This document shows positions 22,401 to 34,991 of a stretch of 64,000 bases of DNA, piece by piece. The stretch spans positions 75,224,303-75,288,302 of the forward strand of contig NC_133935.1 of assembly GCF_031877795.1 (NCBI RefSeq), written 5' to 3'. Numbering within the stretch: position 1 is the stretch's first letter; the number at the start of each line of letters is the position of its first letter. Under the pieces are notes generated by a model. It saw nothing but the letters and a program-made list of their open reading frames with translations. It was not told where the DNA came from and made no database searches. Both the position numbers and the translations under genes were made by a program. The DNA is from Strix aluco (taxonomy: Eukaryota; Chordata; Aves; Strigiformes; Strigidae).

Positions 22401-23698
22401 CAGACTAAAGATACCCAACTTCTAAGCAGCTACCTTCAGGCAAAACAAATCTTATCCTGAGCTTCAGGCTAGTAGCTCATCCCAGGCTTCCCTTATCTAA
22501 AGATCAGATACATATATTTTATTAAATTATTAGAGGATTCTCAAGGGCACAAGTTGAACTTATATTCTGTAAGGGCCTCCAGCATTTTAATGCAACAAGC
22601 TGGAAATTCTGCAGCATCTTTACTTCAATTTAAATACTGAGTTCTTGTCATTCATTAAATACAAATAAAGAAATCACTTGAGTATTCATTGTGTTATTTA
22701 TCTTTATATTACAATAAGTTTATTTTTTGATGCTTGCACATGTTCAAGGTTCAAGACTCTGGAGCAACTGTATTTTGTGCTGATTTTTGTGCAACGAATA
22801 ACTACAGTGTAGAAGTTATCAAGGGAAAAGCTAGGAGTGTTGACAGATGGCTGGCAAAGATAAAGTTGGGGATTTTGTAACCTGAGAAGCCAGCAGAAGG
22901 AGTTTGGGAATGTGGGATAACATTAGTTGGATATTTCTGCTCGCATCAGCAGCTAACTTGCTAAAGTTGATTTTTAAACTTTTACATATCAAGTTAACCA
23001 TTGGATTGCACTGAGTTTAGTGGTGCACGTCACTAAAGACATTTTTTCAGACTGATTTCAGATTCACTGGCCTTTTTTTATAGTCCTCTGAAGGAAACAA
23101 TTTCTGGAGTTTCTCAAACCCACTGTGTTCTATGTCCCAGAATGATGCCTTTCTCAAATCCTATTATAGCCCAGAGTGCCAGACCTACCTTTTTTTTTTT
23201 TTTTTGTGGGAGACAGCTGCTTTTGATGGTCATTTTCTTCCCTACCACTTTTCTACATTTTTCTACTAACTTCCAGATGTTTGGCAGCTAGTGCAGAGCA
23301 GTAACTCCAAGCAGGCTGCCAAACACCTACTAATCCCAGACATTGTGCATGCACAGGTTTTCTCTGTACTTGATGTGCATTGTGATGCTTCTTCAAAAAA
23401 GCCGTGCAACTTGACACATATGGTCAGAAAACCATCAGGTTTGCAATGCAGGAATTTCAGTGCATATGTTACTAAGTTGGTCTGTAGACAAGCAGTAAGT
23501 TTGAAATGTCCAGAAGACATTCAAATTGATACATACGCATAAAGATCCAGTGTGCCTTACATTTTCTTCCACATTTGCCTTTGGAACTTCATGGAAGGCA
23601 TGAGAGTACCTGCATACCTCTGGAATATATGGGTTTTTTTTATTTGAAAATCCCATTTGACTAAGTATATAAGGAAGAACTGGGCTAATATGAGAGGC
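16451..23698. other. Intergenic sequence, no gene seen
   Basis: Apart from the possible conserved element at 20440-21010, I see no exon with family resemblance, RNA gene or clear mobile element. Open frames here are short and unlike known proteins. An A-run lies at about 17400 and a T-run at about 23190-23205. Two AAGGTCA nuclear-receptor half-sites lie at 21463-21469 and 21507-21513. Confidence 0.5.
20440..21010. promoter_or_regulatory. Possible conserved non-coding element
   Basis: Non-repetitive, non-coding stretch dense in developmental transcription-factor-like words: CACCTG E-box (20761-20766), TAATTA (20783-20788), ATTGCAAAT (20789-20797), GGTTAATCA (20816-20824) and two abutting inverted repeats (20842-20853 and 20852-20864). 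This is suggestive only; conservation cannot be judged from one sequence. Confidence 0.25.
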
Positions 23699-24286
23699 TG
23701 TTGTGGTTTAACCCCAGACGACAACTAAGTCCTGCTTGCTCACTCCCCTCCCTGGTGGGATGTGGGAGATAATCTGAAGGGTAAAAGTGAGAAAACTCGG
23801 GGTTGAGATAAAGACAATTTAATAGGTAAAGCAAAAGCCGTGCACGCAAGCAAAGCAAAACAAGAATTCAATCACTACTTTCCAGCAGCAGGCAAGTGTT
23901 CAGCCATCCCCAGGAAAGCAGGGCTCCATCACACGTAATGGTTACTTGGGAAGAAAAATGCCATCACTCCAAACATCCCCCTGACTCCTTCTTCTTCCCC
24001 CAGCTTTTTATTGCTGAGCATGATGTCATATGGTATGGGATATCCCTTTGGTCAGTTGGGTTCAGCTGTCCTGGCTGGGTCACATCCCAGCTTCTTCTGC
24101 ACCCCCACCTCACTCGCTGCCGGGGAGATGTGAGAGGCAGAAAAGCCATGACTGTGTGTAAGCACTGCTCATCAGTAACTAAAACATCCCTGTATTATCA
24201 ACACTGTTTTCAGCACAAATCCAAAATATAGTCCCATACTAGCTACTGTGAAGAAAATTAACTCTATCCCAGCCAAAACCAGTACA
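23699..24286 (-). mobile_element. Solo LTR of an avian endogenous retrovirus (LTR-2), perfect 5-bp target duplication
   Basis: On the - strand it starts TGTACTGGTTTTGGCTGGG and ends GGGGTTAAACCACAACA, 588 bp. GAGGC directly flanks both ends (23694-23698 and 24287-24291), an exact 5-bp target-site duplication. No internal retroviral sequence lies alongside. The open frames inside (23896-24231 on +, 23964-24149 on -) are LTR sequence, not genes. Same subfamily as LTR-3 at 51283-51846. Confidence 0.93.
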
Positions 24287-25260
24287 GAGGCTTAAGAGAT
24301 CTACCCAAGAGGCATTTTCAAACACAACATGGTCTTCATAGCAGATGAGCTGTAGTATGTCAAATGAAAGAAGGTTTGGAATAGGAATCCGAGTCACTAC
24401 TCCTAAGTAGATTCAATAGAATTAGGGGATGGGCAGTTACTCTCTAGCTGGTTGCAGTTACTGCATTGATGGTATTGCATCATGGTTGCACTACTTTAAG
24501 CATTAGCCATAATCTCATGTGTTTCTGACTATGACTATCAGTCATTCTGCTAGTCTACTAATGCTGGCAGATCTACTTTTTGTACTATGTAATGTATTTA
24601 TCCTGAAACATTTTTCCCAAATCAGGTATAAAAAATAAAACCAGAAATCTTCAGAATTTACTGCCAGATGCACAGTGCACAAATTTCAGAGCTATTCCTT
24701 TTGACTTTCCCCCCTTTTTTTTTTACTATGATAACCCGTATTTTCTAGTCTTGGCTTTCTACCAGTGAAATTATTTAGTCTCAATCTTTTCTTCTTGAAT
24801 TACAATTTAAGCACTAGGAGTAATTTTTTGTATAATTATACATATAAGTTGATCACATGGGATTTACTGTGAAACTCTAAATTCCCCGAAGCTTCTTGAA
24901 ACTATTCTTTTTTACTATTTTTCAAAGTTTTCAGCAGCCTCTGGATAAATAAAAGAAAGAATATGTGGCATTTACATGCAATTTTTATTTCATCCATGTA
25001 AGGTCCTCATACATTTCTCAGAAGTTTATGGATTGGCTCTCTTACCCCAAATCATGTATATTTGAATAAGGAAAACCCATCTACACAGTCTTCAATAAAG
25101 CAACAGGAACTAAGTGCATAGTTAAGATTTGCTATCTGATCTTTACAGGCAAAGGCTCTAAAGGCCTGAATCAAAGTTCAGCACAGTCAATGAGATGTTC
25201 CAATTTAATTCAAAGTACCTGCCTTTAAACAGACGACTTGACTTGCATGAAATGGTGGCT
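24287..25260. other. Intergenic sequence, nothing recognised
   Basis: AT-rich unique sequence between LTR-2 and a CR1 fragment. Only a T-run near 24713-24723 stands out. Confidence 0.45.
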
Positions 25261-25269
25261 GACACTCAC

Positions 25270-25500
25270 AAGCAGAACATGGAATGGAATGGAATATTTC
25301 AGTTGAAAGGGACCTACAATGACCATCTAGTTCAACTGCCTGGTCACTTCAGGGCTGACCAAAAGTTAAAGCATGTCATTAAGGGCATTGTCCAAATGCC
25401 TCTTAAACACTGACAAGCTTGGGGCATCAACCACCTCTCTAGGAAGCCTGTTCCAGTGTTTGACCACCCTCTCGGTAAAGAAATGTTTCCTAACGTGTCT
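25270..25500 (-). mobile_element. CR1 LINE 3' fragment
   Basis: Antisense CR1 words in order: GGAATGGAATGGAATATTTC, AAAGGGACCTACAATGACCA, TCTAGTTCAACTGCC, CACCTCTCTAGGAAGCCTG, TTCCAGTGTTTGACCACCC and AAGAAATGTTTCCTAA. The CR1 3' end lies on the left. Borders are approximate. Confidence 0.88.
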
Positions 25501-25879
25501 TTTTTTACCTCTTTACTTTGACTTCTGCAAATGCTTGTGTATGATGCCCTGCTTTGATTTGTAAACATAAGGGAATAAGACTTCCAGATAGAAAAGGGAA
25601 AGAACAGATAAAGACAACTTAGATAAATTACATGTTCTAAATTGTGTTGGCCTGATATAACTCTCTTAACCATTCTCTACTAGCTCTCAGAAGTAACTGC
25701 TTCATTCCCACTCTAAATACTGAATGTGTAAGTTAAATAGGAAAGGAAATGGTCAAGCATACAACAGGAAAAAAGGGAGAATACAAAACTCAGGAATTCA
25801 GGAAAGGGAGTTCTTTGCCTTCTGGTTCCTTTTGCCAAATAATAGGAAAAACAAAGTATGCCTAAGCCTCTATACAACA

Positions 25880-26195
25880 ACAAAGAGGAGACTATCAAGA
25901 AGATGGAGCCAGGCTCTTCAAAGTACTGTACGGTGGGAGGATGACAGACAATGTGCATAAGTTGAAATGAGAGGTTCAAACTGGATTTAAGGGAACACAT
26001 TTTCACCTTGATGCTGTCAAGCCATGGAAATGGTTGCCCAGAGAGCTTGTGAAGTCTACACTCTCGCAGGTTTTCGAAATCTGACAGGATAAAGTCTGAT
26101 CTGAACTCACAGCTGACCCTGCTTTGAGCAGGGGGTTGGCCTAGAGACGTCCTGAGGTCCCTTTCAAACTAAAGTATCTGTAATCCTGTGGTGAT
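25880..26195 (+). mobile_element. CR1 LINE 3' fragment
   Basis: Sense CR1 3' end: GATGGAGCCAGGCTCTTCAA, GACAATGTGCATAAGTTGAA, GAGAGGTTCAAACTGG, GGTTGCCCAGAGAGCTTGTG, CTGCTTTGAGCAGGGGGTTG, then GAGGTCCCTTTCAAAC. It faces the CR1 copy about 400 bp to the left, tail outward. Confidence 0.9.
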
Positions 26196-26259
26196 AATTA
26201 ACAGGTAATATGGTTTTATCAGAAAAGAACCTATTAAAAGCAACATTCCAGAACCAGGA

Positions 26260-27390
26260 CATAGGCCTTGGGTACTAAGGAGGAGCAATAGATGCTTCAT
26301 ATCTTGCCTATAATAAGGCTCTGAACCTGGTCTTGCAGGAAGCATGCATGGCTAGCTAAGGAAATACTCTGGATCTGTTAGGTACCAGATTTAATTTTCC
26401 TTGAAAATTCCCCCATCTCATGCCCCATTCCCTTTTGTCTTCTCCTGAGGGCCACATGGAAGTGGGCAGGGAGTGGTAATGGCATGCATGAATTGTGCTG
26501 GTTCTGCCCCATGACACCTTCCTTCATGAGGGGTGCGTGGCCTTTCCTCAGGAGTCAGGAAGATGAATCTGTCACGTGGTCTTAATGCAGTGGACTAAGT
26601 GCTATGAGTGCACATCTACATCATATAGCATAAATATCAGAATAAAAAATGGTAACAAACCAGAGAAATGGTCTGAAAAAAACAGGATGTTGTTGAAGAT
26701 GGAAGGATGTAAGGTATTATTTTTAAGACTAATTAGCTGCACAGGAAGATGACGGAGAGTTACTGGTAAGCAGCACACCCCTCAGAAAAACACCTAGAGC
26801 TAGTATTGCATCATAAACTGCATAAGCCAGTGCTGTCATACTGTTTGAAAATAGATAGACTTCTCACTGGGGTGTATAAACAGCTCTATAAAAGACACAT
26901 GAAGAAAGGTTCTGTTCAAATCAGCACTGATAAGACCTCAGCTGGAGTACAACATCAATTTTGGGGCACCTTACTTGAAGAAAGACCAGTAACGAAACCA
27001 CAATAGAGCCATGTAATTTTCAGGGGTGTAGAAAATGTGGCCCATGAGGTAAGATTGAAAGAATTCATTTGTTTAGTCTAGCAATGAGAGGACTGAGGGA
27101 AGATATGATATCTGTTCTCAAACACATAAAAAGTATTGCAGAGATACAAACTGTTCTTTATGTCTACTGATACATCAAGAAGTAATAGCCTTAAATTGCA
27201 ACATGAAGATTTAAGTTATATTTTACAAAACACTTTTGAACTGTAAGGGATGTTATGCAGTAGCTCGCTCTGGAGAGGTCTGAAGAATCCGCATGACTGC
27301 AAACTTTTGAGATAAGGTTGAACAAATATCTGTCAGGAGCTGATTAGATAGAGTGGATTCTGCTCTGAAGCAAGAACTGGAAAACACTTT
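26260..27390 (+). mobile_element. Older, diverged CR1-type LINE fragment
   Basis: Weaker resemblance to CR1 in the + orientation: ATAATAAGGCTCTGAACCTG near 26310, then AGGACTGAGGGAAGATATGA, AACACATAAAAAGTATTGCA, GAAGTAATAGCCTTAAATTG, TTTTGAACTGTAAGGGATG and CAAATATCTGTCAGGAGC. The frame is broken throughout. The left border is uncertain, and 26400-26630 does not align by eye. Confidence 0.7.
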
Positions 27391-30300
27391 CAGATCTCTT
27401 TTTTAATCATGTCTAGAGAAGCAACTCCATTGTCCTCATTACTAAATTGGCATGGAAAAGGAAGAAAAAATGTACTGGTGTCACCTCTCCAAGTTTTCTT
27501 AAATTATGCCAAGAATTTTTTTTCCTACTTGTTAAATCTCAATCTTGTTTTATCTAGAATTAGGTGGAAGAACAGTACAGCATACATGAAACCAGAAAAT
27601 TATTTTTATTATGGTTGTTCTATTTTGTGTTTTGTAAATACTTTTTAAACTTAAATCACATGAGCAGCTGGGATAAAAGAACCCTTTGATTTGTAACTTC
27701 TCATTTTGTTTAAATGACAGGAATGGAAGGGATAAGAGAAGAACCCTTTGTTTAGCTTTATCTGTGCTGGAGAACATCCCTTGCAATTGCTTTGTAAACC
27801 ACCATTTTGTCTAGGTCTTTTTACACTGATTTCTAAACTCCCCAGAGTTCTCCTAGTGATACAGGTACACAGCCACCAAGATTTGGTGTCCTTTCAGCTA
27901 GGCTTGAAAACATGCTCCCAGTCAAACTTCTTCATTTCAACTCTAAAGAAACTTACTCTTATCTTTGTAGAGGTCCTGGTGAAACTAGGGGAAATCCCAC
28001 TTGAAATTTTAATACTTCTATGATTAAACATAAATAGTGGAGTTAAACATCAGTAAGAGAACGCTGGTCCCTCACTTCATTTGCTACAAAGAAGCAAGTC
28101 ACTTGTTCTTTATCTACCCCAAAATCCATAAAAGCTGTGATTTATAAAAGCTTCCATCCCAGGAAGCAGGAAGCTTAGAAGCAATCTTTTTTTTTTTTTT
28201 TTTTTTTTTTTCCATTTTAGAGGTAATTTTATCCTCTACTTATGTTATTTAAGTACTCTTAATAAAAAATATCTTTTATTAATTAACACCATTATTTTGT
28301 TATCTGACTCCAAAAGCATTTTCTATGGAAGAAGCTTACCACTGTGCAGCATTGTACTGTATGTTTGAGTCATTTTCTTTTTTTCTTTTTTTTTTAAGAA
28401 AAAATTGTCTATACCAGAGTACTTAAAGAAGCATCAGTCATTTCTCAAGTTATAAATTACATGATAATTACATTCCCTTTAAAAAAGACAATGGCACTTT
28501 TGTAGCTCTGTTACCTTCATAGAGTTTACATTGTCAGTAAACCACCATCAACAATTATGCATTTTAAGTAACAGTTGTGCAGTTCTGCTCTAGTTTTGCC
28601 AAAACTAAAAGACTTGGTTCAGATACATCTGTTTTCCAGTGACATCTATGCTTGCTTTCTTCCATTTATTCAGTGAACCAGCTGTGTTGACTGATGTCTG
28701 AGAAATCAAGTTCACTCCCAGAATAATTCCATTGTAGTCAATTTAGTTGCAGTGAGGACCAATTTGACCCATGGAGCTCAGTATATTGTAGAAGGTCATG
28801 CAGCCTGTCACTAGCTCAGACAGGATTTAAATAGAGGATCCTCCTGAATCCCAATTCAAATGAGCCTCTTTTGACATCATCATCGTGTCTATACATTCTG
28901 AGTGACATTTTGTCAAATGCCCCTCGGAGCATTGCTCATCTGTTGGCATACCAAAAAGTGACCTTCATGGCTTTAGTCACATGCCCTCATTCTTTATTTC
29001 TATTTATTTATAACTTGCTCCTCTATTCAGTGCCAGCTGTTAAAACCAAAGCGGATTTCCTTTCCCTCTCCCTCCCGGGAGCTGTGGATGAAGAAGAGGT
29101 TTCAGGCTCATTTCAGGAGGGCGGTAGCAGGGTACTGAGGTCAGCCTGGGAACCCAGCAGTTTCCATTAGTGCCAGAGCAGCAGCTTAGCAGCTGAAAGC
29201 AGCTTCATGTAGCACATAGCATGCCTGCATGGGGTGTTGACAGTTACAATAATACTCCAATTATGAAAGATCCTCACTGAATGTAGTGGTTTGGACTATG
29301 GGATTTCTTGAAGCCCTGTATTTCTAAGATGCTTGTATAATAAGTCCACAAAAACAGTTTGTGTAGGCAAGGAAAAGGATGGTCCATGATTCTGAATATC
29401 TACAAGCAATCACAAAGAGGCTGACTTATCTCATTTTTATACACCTTCTTTCTTATTCATGATTATTTCCCTACAGTAACTTTACATGATTTAAAGAGTC
29501 ATTATTTTTTCTTGTTTTCAATTTCACAATGTATTTTTCATTATAATCTAAAAACTAACTTATTTTAAATTATGCAGAAGTTCTTGGTTACAATATCACC
29601 AGCATTATCTGATTTTAACCAGCTTTCTTGTGAAACCATGGTCTGTGCCTTTCTGTCAAACTAATCGGCCAATTTCAATGATATTTGAAAGAAGGAAAGA
29701 AATTTCAAGGGCTTTCTGTGGATTAGGAAATCTTAGAGCATTCCTTGGTTTCTTAGTAAAGGTGGACAACCCAGCTACATCCCAGTTCACACTGTGAAGA
29801 AAGCCAGAAATGCATCTGTCCTTTTCTCCGCAACCTTGTCGTCATAGAAAGTAAACTTTAAAAATTTGTGTTTGATGTGATCTAAATGATGCTCCAAAGG
29901 CATCTGTTCTGGCCAGTCAAGGGACCAAGGCCTCAGAGCATGTAACAGTACACCCCTGAAGTAAGCCTAATACAGCCCAAAGTAATGAAGTTCCTATAAT
30001 TTTCTTTAACACCAGTATTTGGATAGAGGAATGAGACTCAGATTAGTTGCCTGAGTATGGGAAAAGTAGGTAGACATGGCAGCATGTATTATCTTAGCAT
30101 GAGCCAGTTGGCCATGGACACATGCACTCGCTGGCCAGTCTGCCTGCACATACAACTAACTGGATTAACCACAGCACACGCTGTCTCTTGACCAAACAGA
30201 TGTCACAGAAGGCATGGCAAGAAGTGGGCTCGGATTATTGCACTGGGAAGGTGAAACTACAGAGGTTTGAATAAAAATGAACAGGACACCAAGCTTGCTT

Positions 30301-33300
30301 AGTTTCATTCTTTCTGAAAAAGCTTGTTTATATATGATTTTATGTTTCTATGTGGCTTTGTCTTTCCATATGTGCTCTGAAAGTATATGTGTAAACAGTG
30401 GCCCCAGTTCTTCCATGACCATCATTGGGTTTATTCTACATTGTTGTTGGAGGTATTACACCAACTTTAAACTCAAAAATGAGATAGACAGTAAATTCAA
30501 ACAAGTTGTTCCAATCCTAGGATCTCTGAATGGGTATGTCTTTGTTTAGCAGGAAATAAGCATCTATGAACCTCCAGCATTGTCTGTCTGTAAGACTTCA
30601 AAGGTGTTCTGTTCAAACACGAGAAGGAAGACGCTGCAGTTTTAACACTGCAGCTTTACAGACAGCTCCTTTGAAGCGTGTAGAATAAATGGTTGAACTG
30701 ACTTGTCACACTCCCATGATCAGCTCATCACTGTTATTGGTGCACCCCCGAAATCATCCTGAGAGCAGCCTATTTGGGACACTGCTGGTGAAAGCTCAGG
30801 CCTGAGCACCGTATCAGCATCCTCTTCAGGCAGTCTAGATACTCCTTCTGCAGATGTACGCAGCCTGGAACACCCCCAGTCAGCATATTTCCACCATGAA
30901 GTCTGTAAGAGTATATTCTTCCCTACCATGCCTCCTTCCCTTCCTACACACTTGCATCTCATCCCTCTCTGTAGGCACTCTGTAGTACTGCCAGTGCAGT
31001 AACCCTCTCATTTTGCAGGCTGACTGTATGCCAAACAAGGAAGTGGTGTCTTGGCAGGATGAATTTTCCTCCGACATTCCAGAGGACTCACAATGGGCAC
31101 TCCCCGCTGAAGGGCTACATTCACAGCCATGAAGGCAGACAGACCACCTTAAAGACCCGCTGAGACCCAGCATCGGGGTTGTCAGATGATGCGTATCTGC
31201 CCCACAGTAACCCACTTGCTCTGTGGTGAATAAAAGCACAGAGCTAGAGCCAAATACTTCTTAGAGGCACAAAAAAATGAAACCGCAGAGATATAAATGG
31301 CATGAGAATAAATCGTTACATCTACAGACAGCAGTCTGGTCATATCAGAAATTAAACTAGAAGGTATAGTTAAGATCTTAGCAATTGCCAACATTCACAT
31401 TCAAGCCATGGCACTATGTGTAAGAAATGCTCGCTTAAATAAAGGATAGTCACAAACTCAATCCATTTTAGCATCAGTCTAAAATGACTGTTTGAGAGAC
31501 ACTTTTCAGAATACATTTAGACACAAAGAAACAGTTTGTCATCATCTTGTCTGCAATGAAAGTAGCACAATGTTCTACAATTTCTAATTCACAATTAAAA
31601 GTCAAGACACTCATAACAACCTAACCATGTTAGGAGCTACCCTACATATTCTTATTTTTTTCTCCTTTGTACATCCAGAAAGTCTTTTTCCTGTTTATTA
31701 AACCTGTTACTGTATCTTGTGCCCAATCACAAATTCAATTTTAAAAGGTCAAGGATTTTTCTTTCTGCGCTGTGCCACTGACAAGGGAATCTGGATCTGA
31801 TCAGGCCTTTTAGACACTGTAATTGAATTTCCTAAATAAATTTTAGTGATAGTAATTTTGCAAAACGTTATGCAATATTACAATACATGATCAGGTACTG
31901 TAATGACTACACAGCATCATCTCATGGCACTGCTTCTTCACAATGACACTGCCAAGCTTCACCGATTTTGGAAACAAATGTAACAGCTTTAATTTCCCCT
32001 GAGATACATAGTTAAATCTCAAAATCAGGTGCTGTCTCAGGCTAGATGTGTTCCAGTAAACTATGGCGTGGGCCTGGACCTCGCCACACTTCAATAACCG
32101 TTAAATCGCTACTACGGTTGCTACCTGAGTTTTGGATCCTGCCAACTAGCGTTCTCCCAGATAGCGCCCAAGCATGCTTCAGGGATTAGTCTGGGCCAGG
32201 GAAGACTTTCAACAGCAATTTTGATGCAGCCACCTGCTCTTCAGGGCTAGGAAGGTTCATCTGTATGAAAATACATGCATTGTAGAATTTGGTGTCAGGG
32301 CTGCAGAATGCTCCTGGCCCATTACTCGTATAACATGGCTTAAATGTCTCTGTTATGGTTCCAGTTTATTGCCTCCCCCAGTTTTATTCCCTAAGTAGAA
32401 GTTAAAGAAATACCAGCTAGGCATCAGAGAGTATTTCATAGAGTATTTAGAAGCACACATTTGTTTAACTGTAGTTTTTAAGTTCCTTCTCTGGAGTCCC
32501 AAAGATTGTCAAATTCTTTATTATGTAAGAGGTTTGGATTTGTAATGGTAAACATAACATTTACAGCCATTTTATTAAGTATTGTACATTGATTATATAT
32601 CAATTTTGTAACTAAGCCAATTTAATGTTTTGATTAAACATTACTGTGAAGCATTTTGTACATATATATATATATATATAAAATATATTAGCTGGTTGTT
32701 CAACCCTCTTTCACAGGGTAACTTAACATCCAACATGATTTGAAACTCCACCTGTTTCTGCCTGTAACAGGTTCCAAATAACTTTTCTCCCTTCTCTCCA
32801 AAACAGTGTGGATACCATAAGGGTAGTTTCCTCTCCACACTGTAATTAGAAGGGCTAGGTTAGGATTTTTGGTTATCTCCCAATATGGACCACTTTTGCC
32901 AGAGAGGCTTTTATTAGCCTAGAAGATTTTCCTTTGATGCAAAATTTCCATGCTACTAAAAATTTCAGTAGAGCTAATATTAAAGTGGTGAAAGACTTCT
33001 TTGCTAAGGATAGTTTATTTCACTCAGAGATTCAGCACAAACTGTTCCAGCAAGTGTGCTTTTTTGCTGCGAGAAACCGTATCTGCACTATAACAGTAAA
33101 CATTGCCTAGCATATAGCAAGCCTAAGCCTAAAGGAATTTTGGACTATGACTCGATGCTCTAAAATGGAGCAAGAGATGGTACAACATTTTTTATTTTGT
33201 TATCTAGAAGGATTTTCAATCAAGTTAAGCCAGCTCAGTTATAAAACTATACAAATTTTAACTTTAAGGATTACTACCTTTTCCTACTTTAGATTGTGCT

Positions 33301-34466
33301 TCAGTTACTGCCCAAGACAATAAGCATCTTCCCCTGACACAGATTATGTCAACCAACTAAATTAAACTTTGTGAAAAAGATATTAATTCTACACTTTATA
33401 GATCTAAACAAAACACTCATAAACCTCAGTTGCATAGAAGGTTAAACCCTTCATCAAGAGAAGTTTTATAATCCAGTTAGTTGAGCTGTCCTGCCCATGA
33501 TTAATGTATACACTATCTCCAAGGGAAAGGCACCACTGCAGATACAATTCATGAAACACTAACTGTGTGATTCTCATTAAGATATAGGTTGTTGCATTAA
33601 GCAGATTAAGCTACATTAAGGAACTCATCCTTCCAAGTGGTTAATGAAATGGTATACCCCAAAAACTTCTTAAATAAAAAATGATTCTATTTCAGCTGTT
33701 AAATTTCACTGTGAGAAAATAAAATGCACTGACCCCAAAATAACCCCACTTTGCTATCCCTCAGTATCTGTGCCTCTCTGCAGTACAAAGAAGCTCCCAA
33801 ATCTTTTTTATTTCCATATATAGTGGACAATATATAGGGCCAGTCTGAGTAGTAAAAATGCCAGGAATGCGTGCCACTGAAGAAAATAAAATTATTAAAA
33901 CTCCCTTTCTTAAGACTAGGTGCCAAGCAAAAAACTCTTACCTCATACACAGATGGCTGGAACCTTCCCATCTATTAGTAACTTCTGGCCTCCAACTCCT
34001 GCAGGATCCCAACCTCAGTCCTCTGAGCATATTAGCATGTCTGGGGTGTATTAAGAGTCAGAGAGATCTCTGTTCCGGATTTACACAACTATTTGAGCGC
34101 AGATGTCCCATTGGGACTCTTCCTCAGTTTAAATGTGTTTGTGTGCATAAGACATTGAAAGATCAAAACCTACCAAAGCAGCAGGACTAGACTGAGATCT
34201 TAGTTGGCTCACGGGAACACTGAAATAGGAAACTAGTTTAAAATTCAGGTTCTGTTGAAGAGCACCTCTGAAGTAGAATTTTATTGTGTACACTGGCATG
34301 GCAGAGTAGGTAATAGGTGCTGATATATACTTCTAGCGGGGTCAGAAATTACTTGAACATTATAATTCCTCACCAGTTGTTATACTAGAAAAGAGATGTT
34401 CCCTTTCAAATTGAAAACTGCATGGTGCACAGACACCAGTTGTCTTTACTTACAGCCTCCAAATGT
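27391..34466. other. Intergenic sequence, no gene seen
   Basis: About 7 kb of AT-rich sequence without a recognisable exon, RNA gene or clear mobile element. Simple repeats: 25 T at 28187-28211 and (AT)9 at 32662-32680. Short open frames such as 30880-31239 (-) do not resemble known proteins. Confidence 0.45.
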
Positions 34467-34985
34467 TGACATCTGTATCTGTGAAGTGAGGAACCTTAAT
34501 AAAATAGATGCAGGCCTCTCAGCAGGGTGGGCTCTCAGCAGGATGGGCTCTTGAGATAAGGGAGGAGCTGCAACTACTGAGTCCCAAGATAAGGAATGGG
34601 GATTCAAAGAATGCTAAATTGACATGCTGAAGAGACCTAATTGGGTGAAAAGTCACAAGAGGAAGAGGAGGCATCTTCAATCTTCATCCTGAAGACCCCT
34701 GCCCAAGACCACCAGGAGCCACTGCACAGGCACAACGGGGAGGAACTTGAGAAATCATTATCATAAATCCCGCCCCAAGACTAATCGTAATATCTCTCCC
34801 TATTCTTGGGATTATCATGAATATGTAAACACTTTACGCTATAGAAAGGAGTTGCTTTTCGCTCCAAAATGTGCACGTTTGTGGAGGAGGGATCCCCCAT
34901 GCACTCAGCGCTGAATAAACATATCTTCTTTATAACCTTACTGGTTGTAAAGTCGATACTCTGCACGTCATCTGTAGTACCCACA
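34467..34985 (+). mobile_element. Probable solo LTR, second retroviral family, 6-bp target duplication
   Basis: TG...CA element starting TGACATCTGTATCTG and ending GTAGTACCCACA, 519 bp, flanked by AAATGT (34461-34466) and AAATGC (34986-34991), a 5-of-6 duplication as made by ERVK-like elements. AATAAA at 34914-34919, about 66 bases before the right end, fits a U3-R-U5 layout on the + strand. A 16-bp tandem pair sits in the U3 part (34516-34547). Unlike LTR-1, -2 and -3 in sequence. Family name not determined. Confidence 0.6.
34516..34547 (+). repeat. Two tandem 16-bp units
   Basis: CTCTCAGCAGGGTGGG is followed directly by CTCTCAGCAGGATGGG, differing at one base. It sits near the left end of the LTR at 34467-34985, where duplicated enhancer units are common in LTRs. 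Confidence 0.85.
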
Positions 34986-34991
34986 AAATGC

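Noticed and set aside
23896-24231. 111-codon + strand open frame
   Set aside because: It lies wholly in solo LTR-2, and the related LTR-3 has a similar shorter frame (51524-51799); it is not a viral gene remnant.
32662-32680. (AT)9 run considered as a regulatory TATA region
   Set aside because: Simple microsatellite in gene-free AT-rich DNA with no start-site context.
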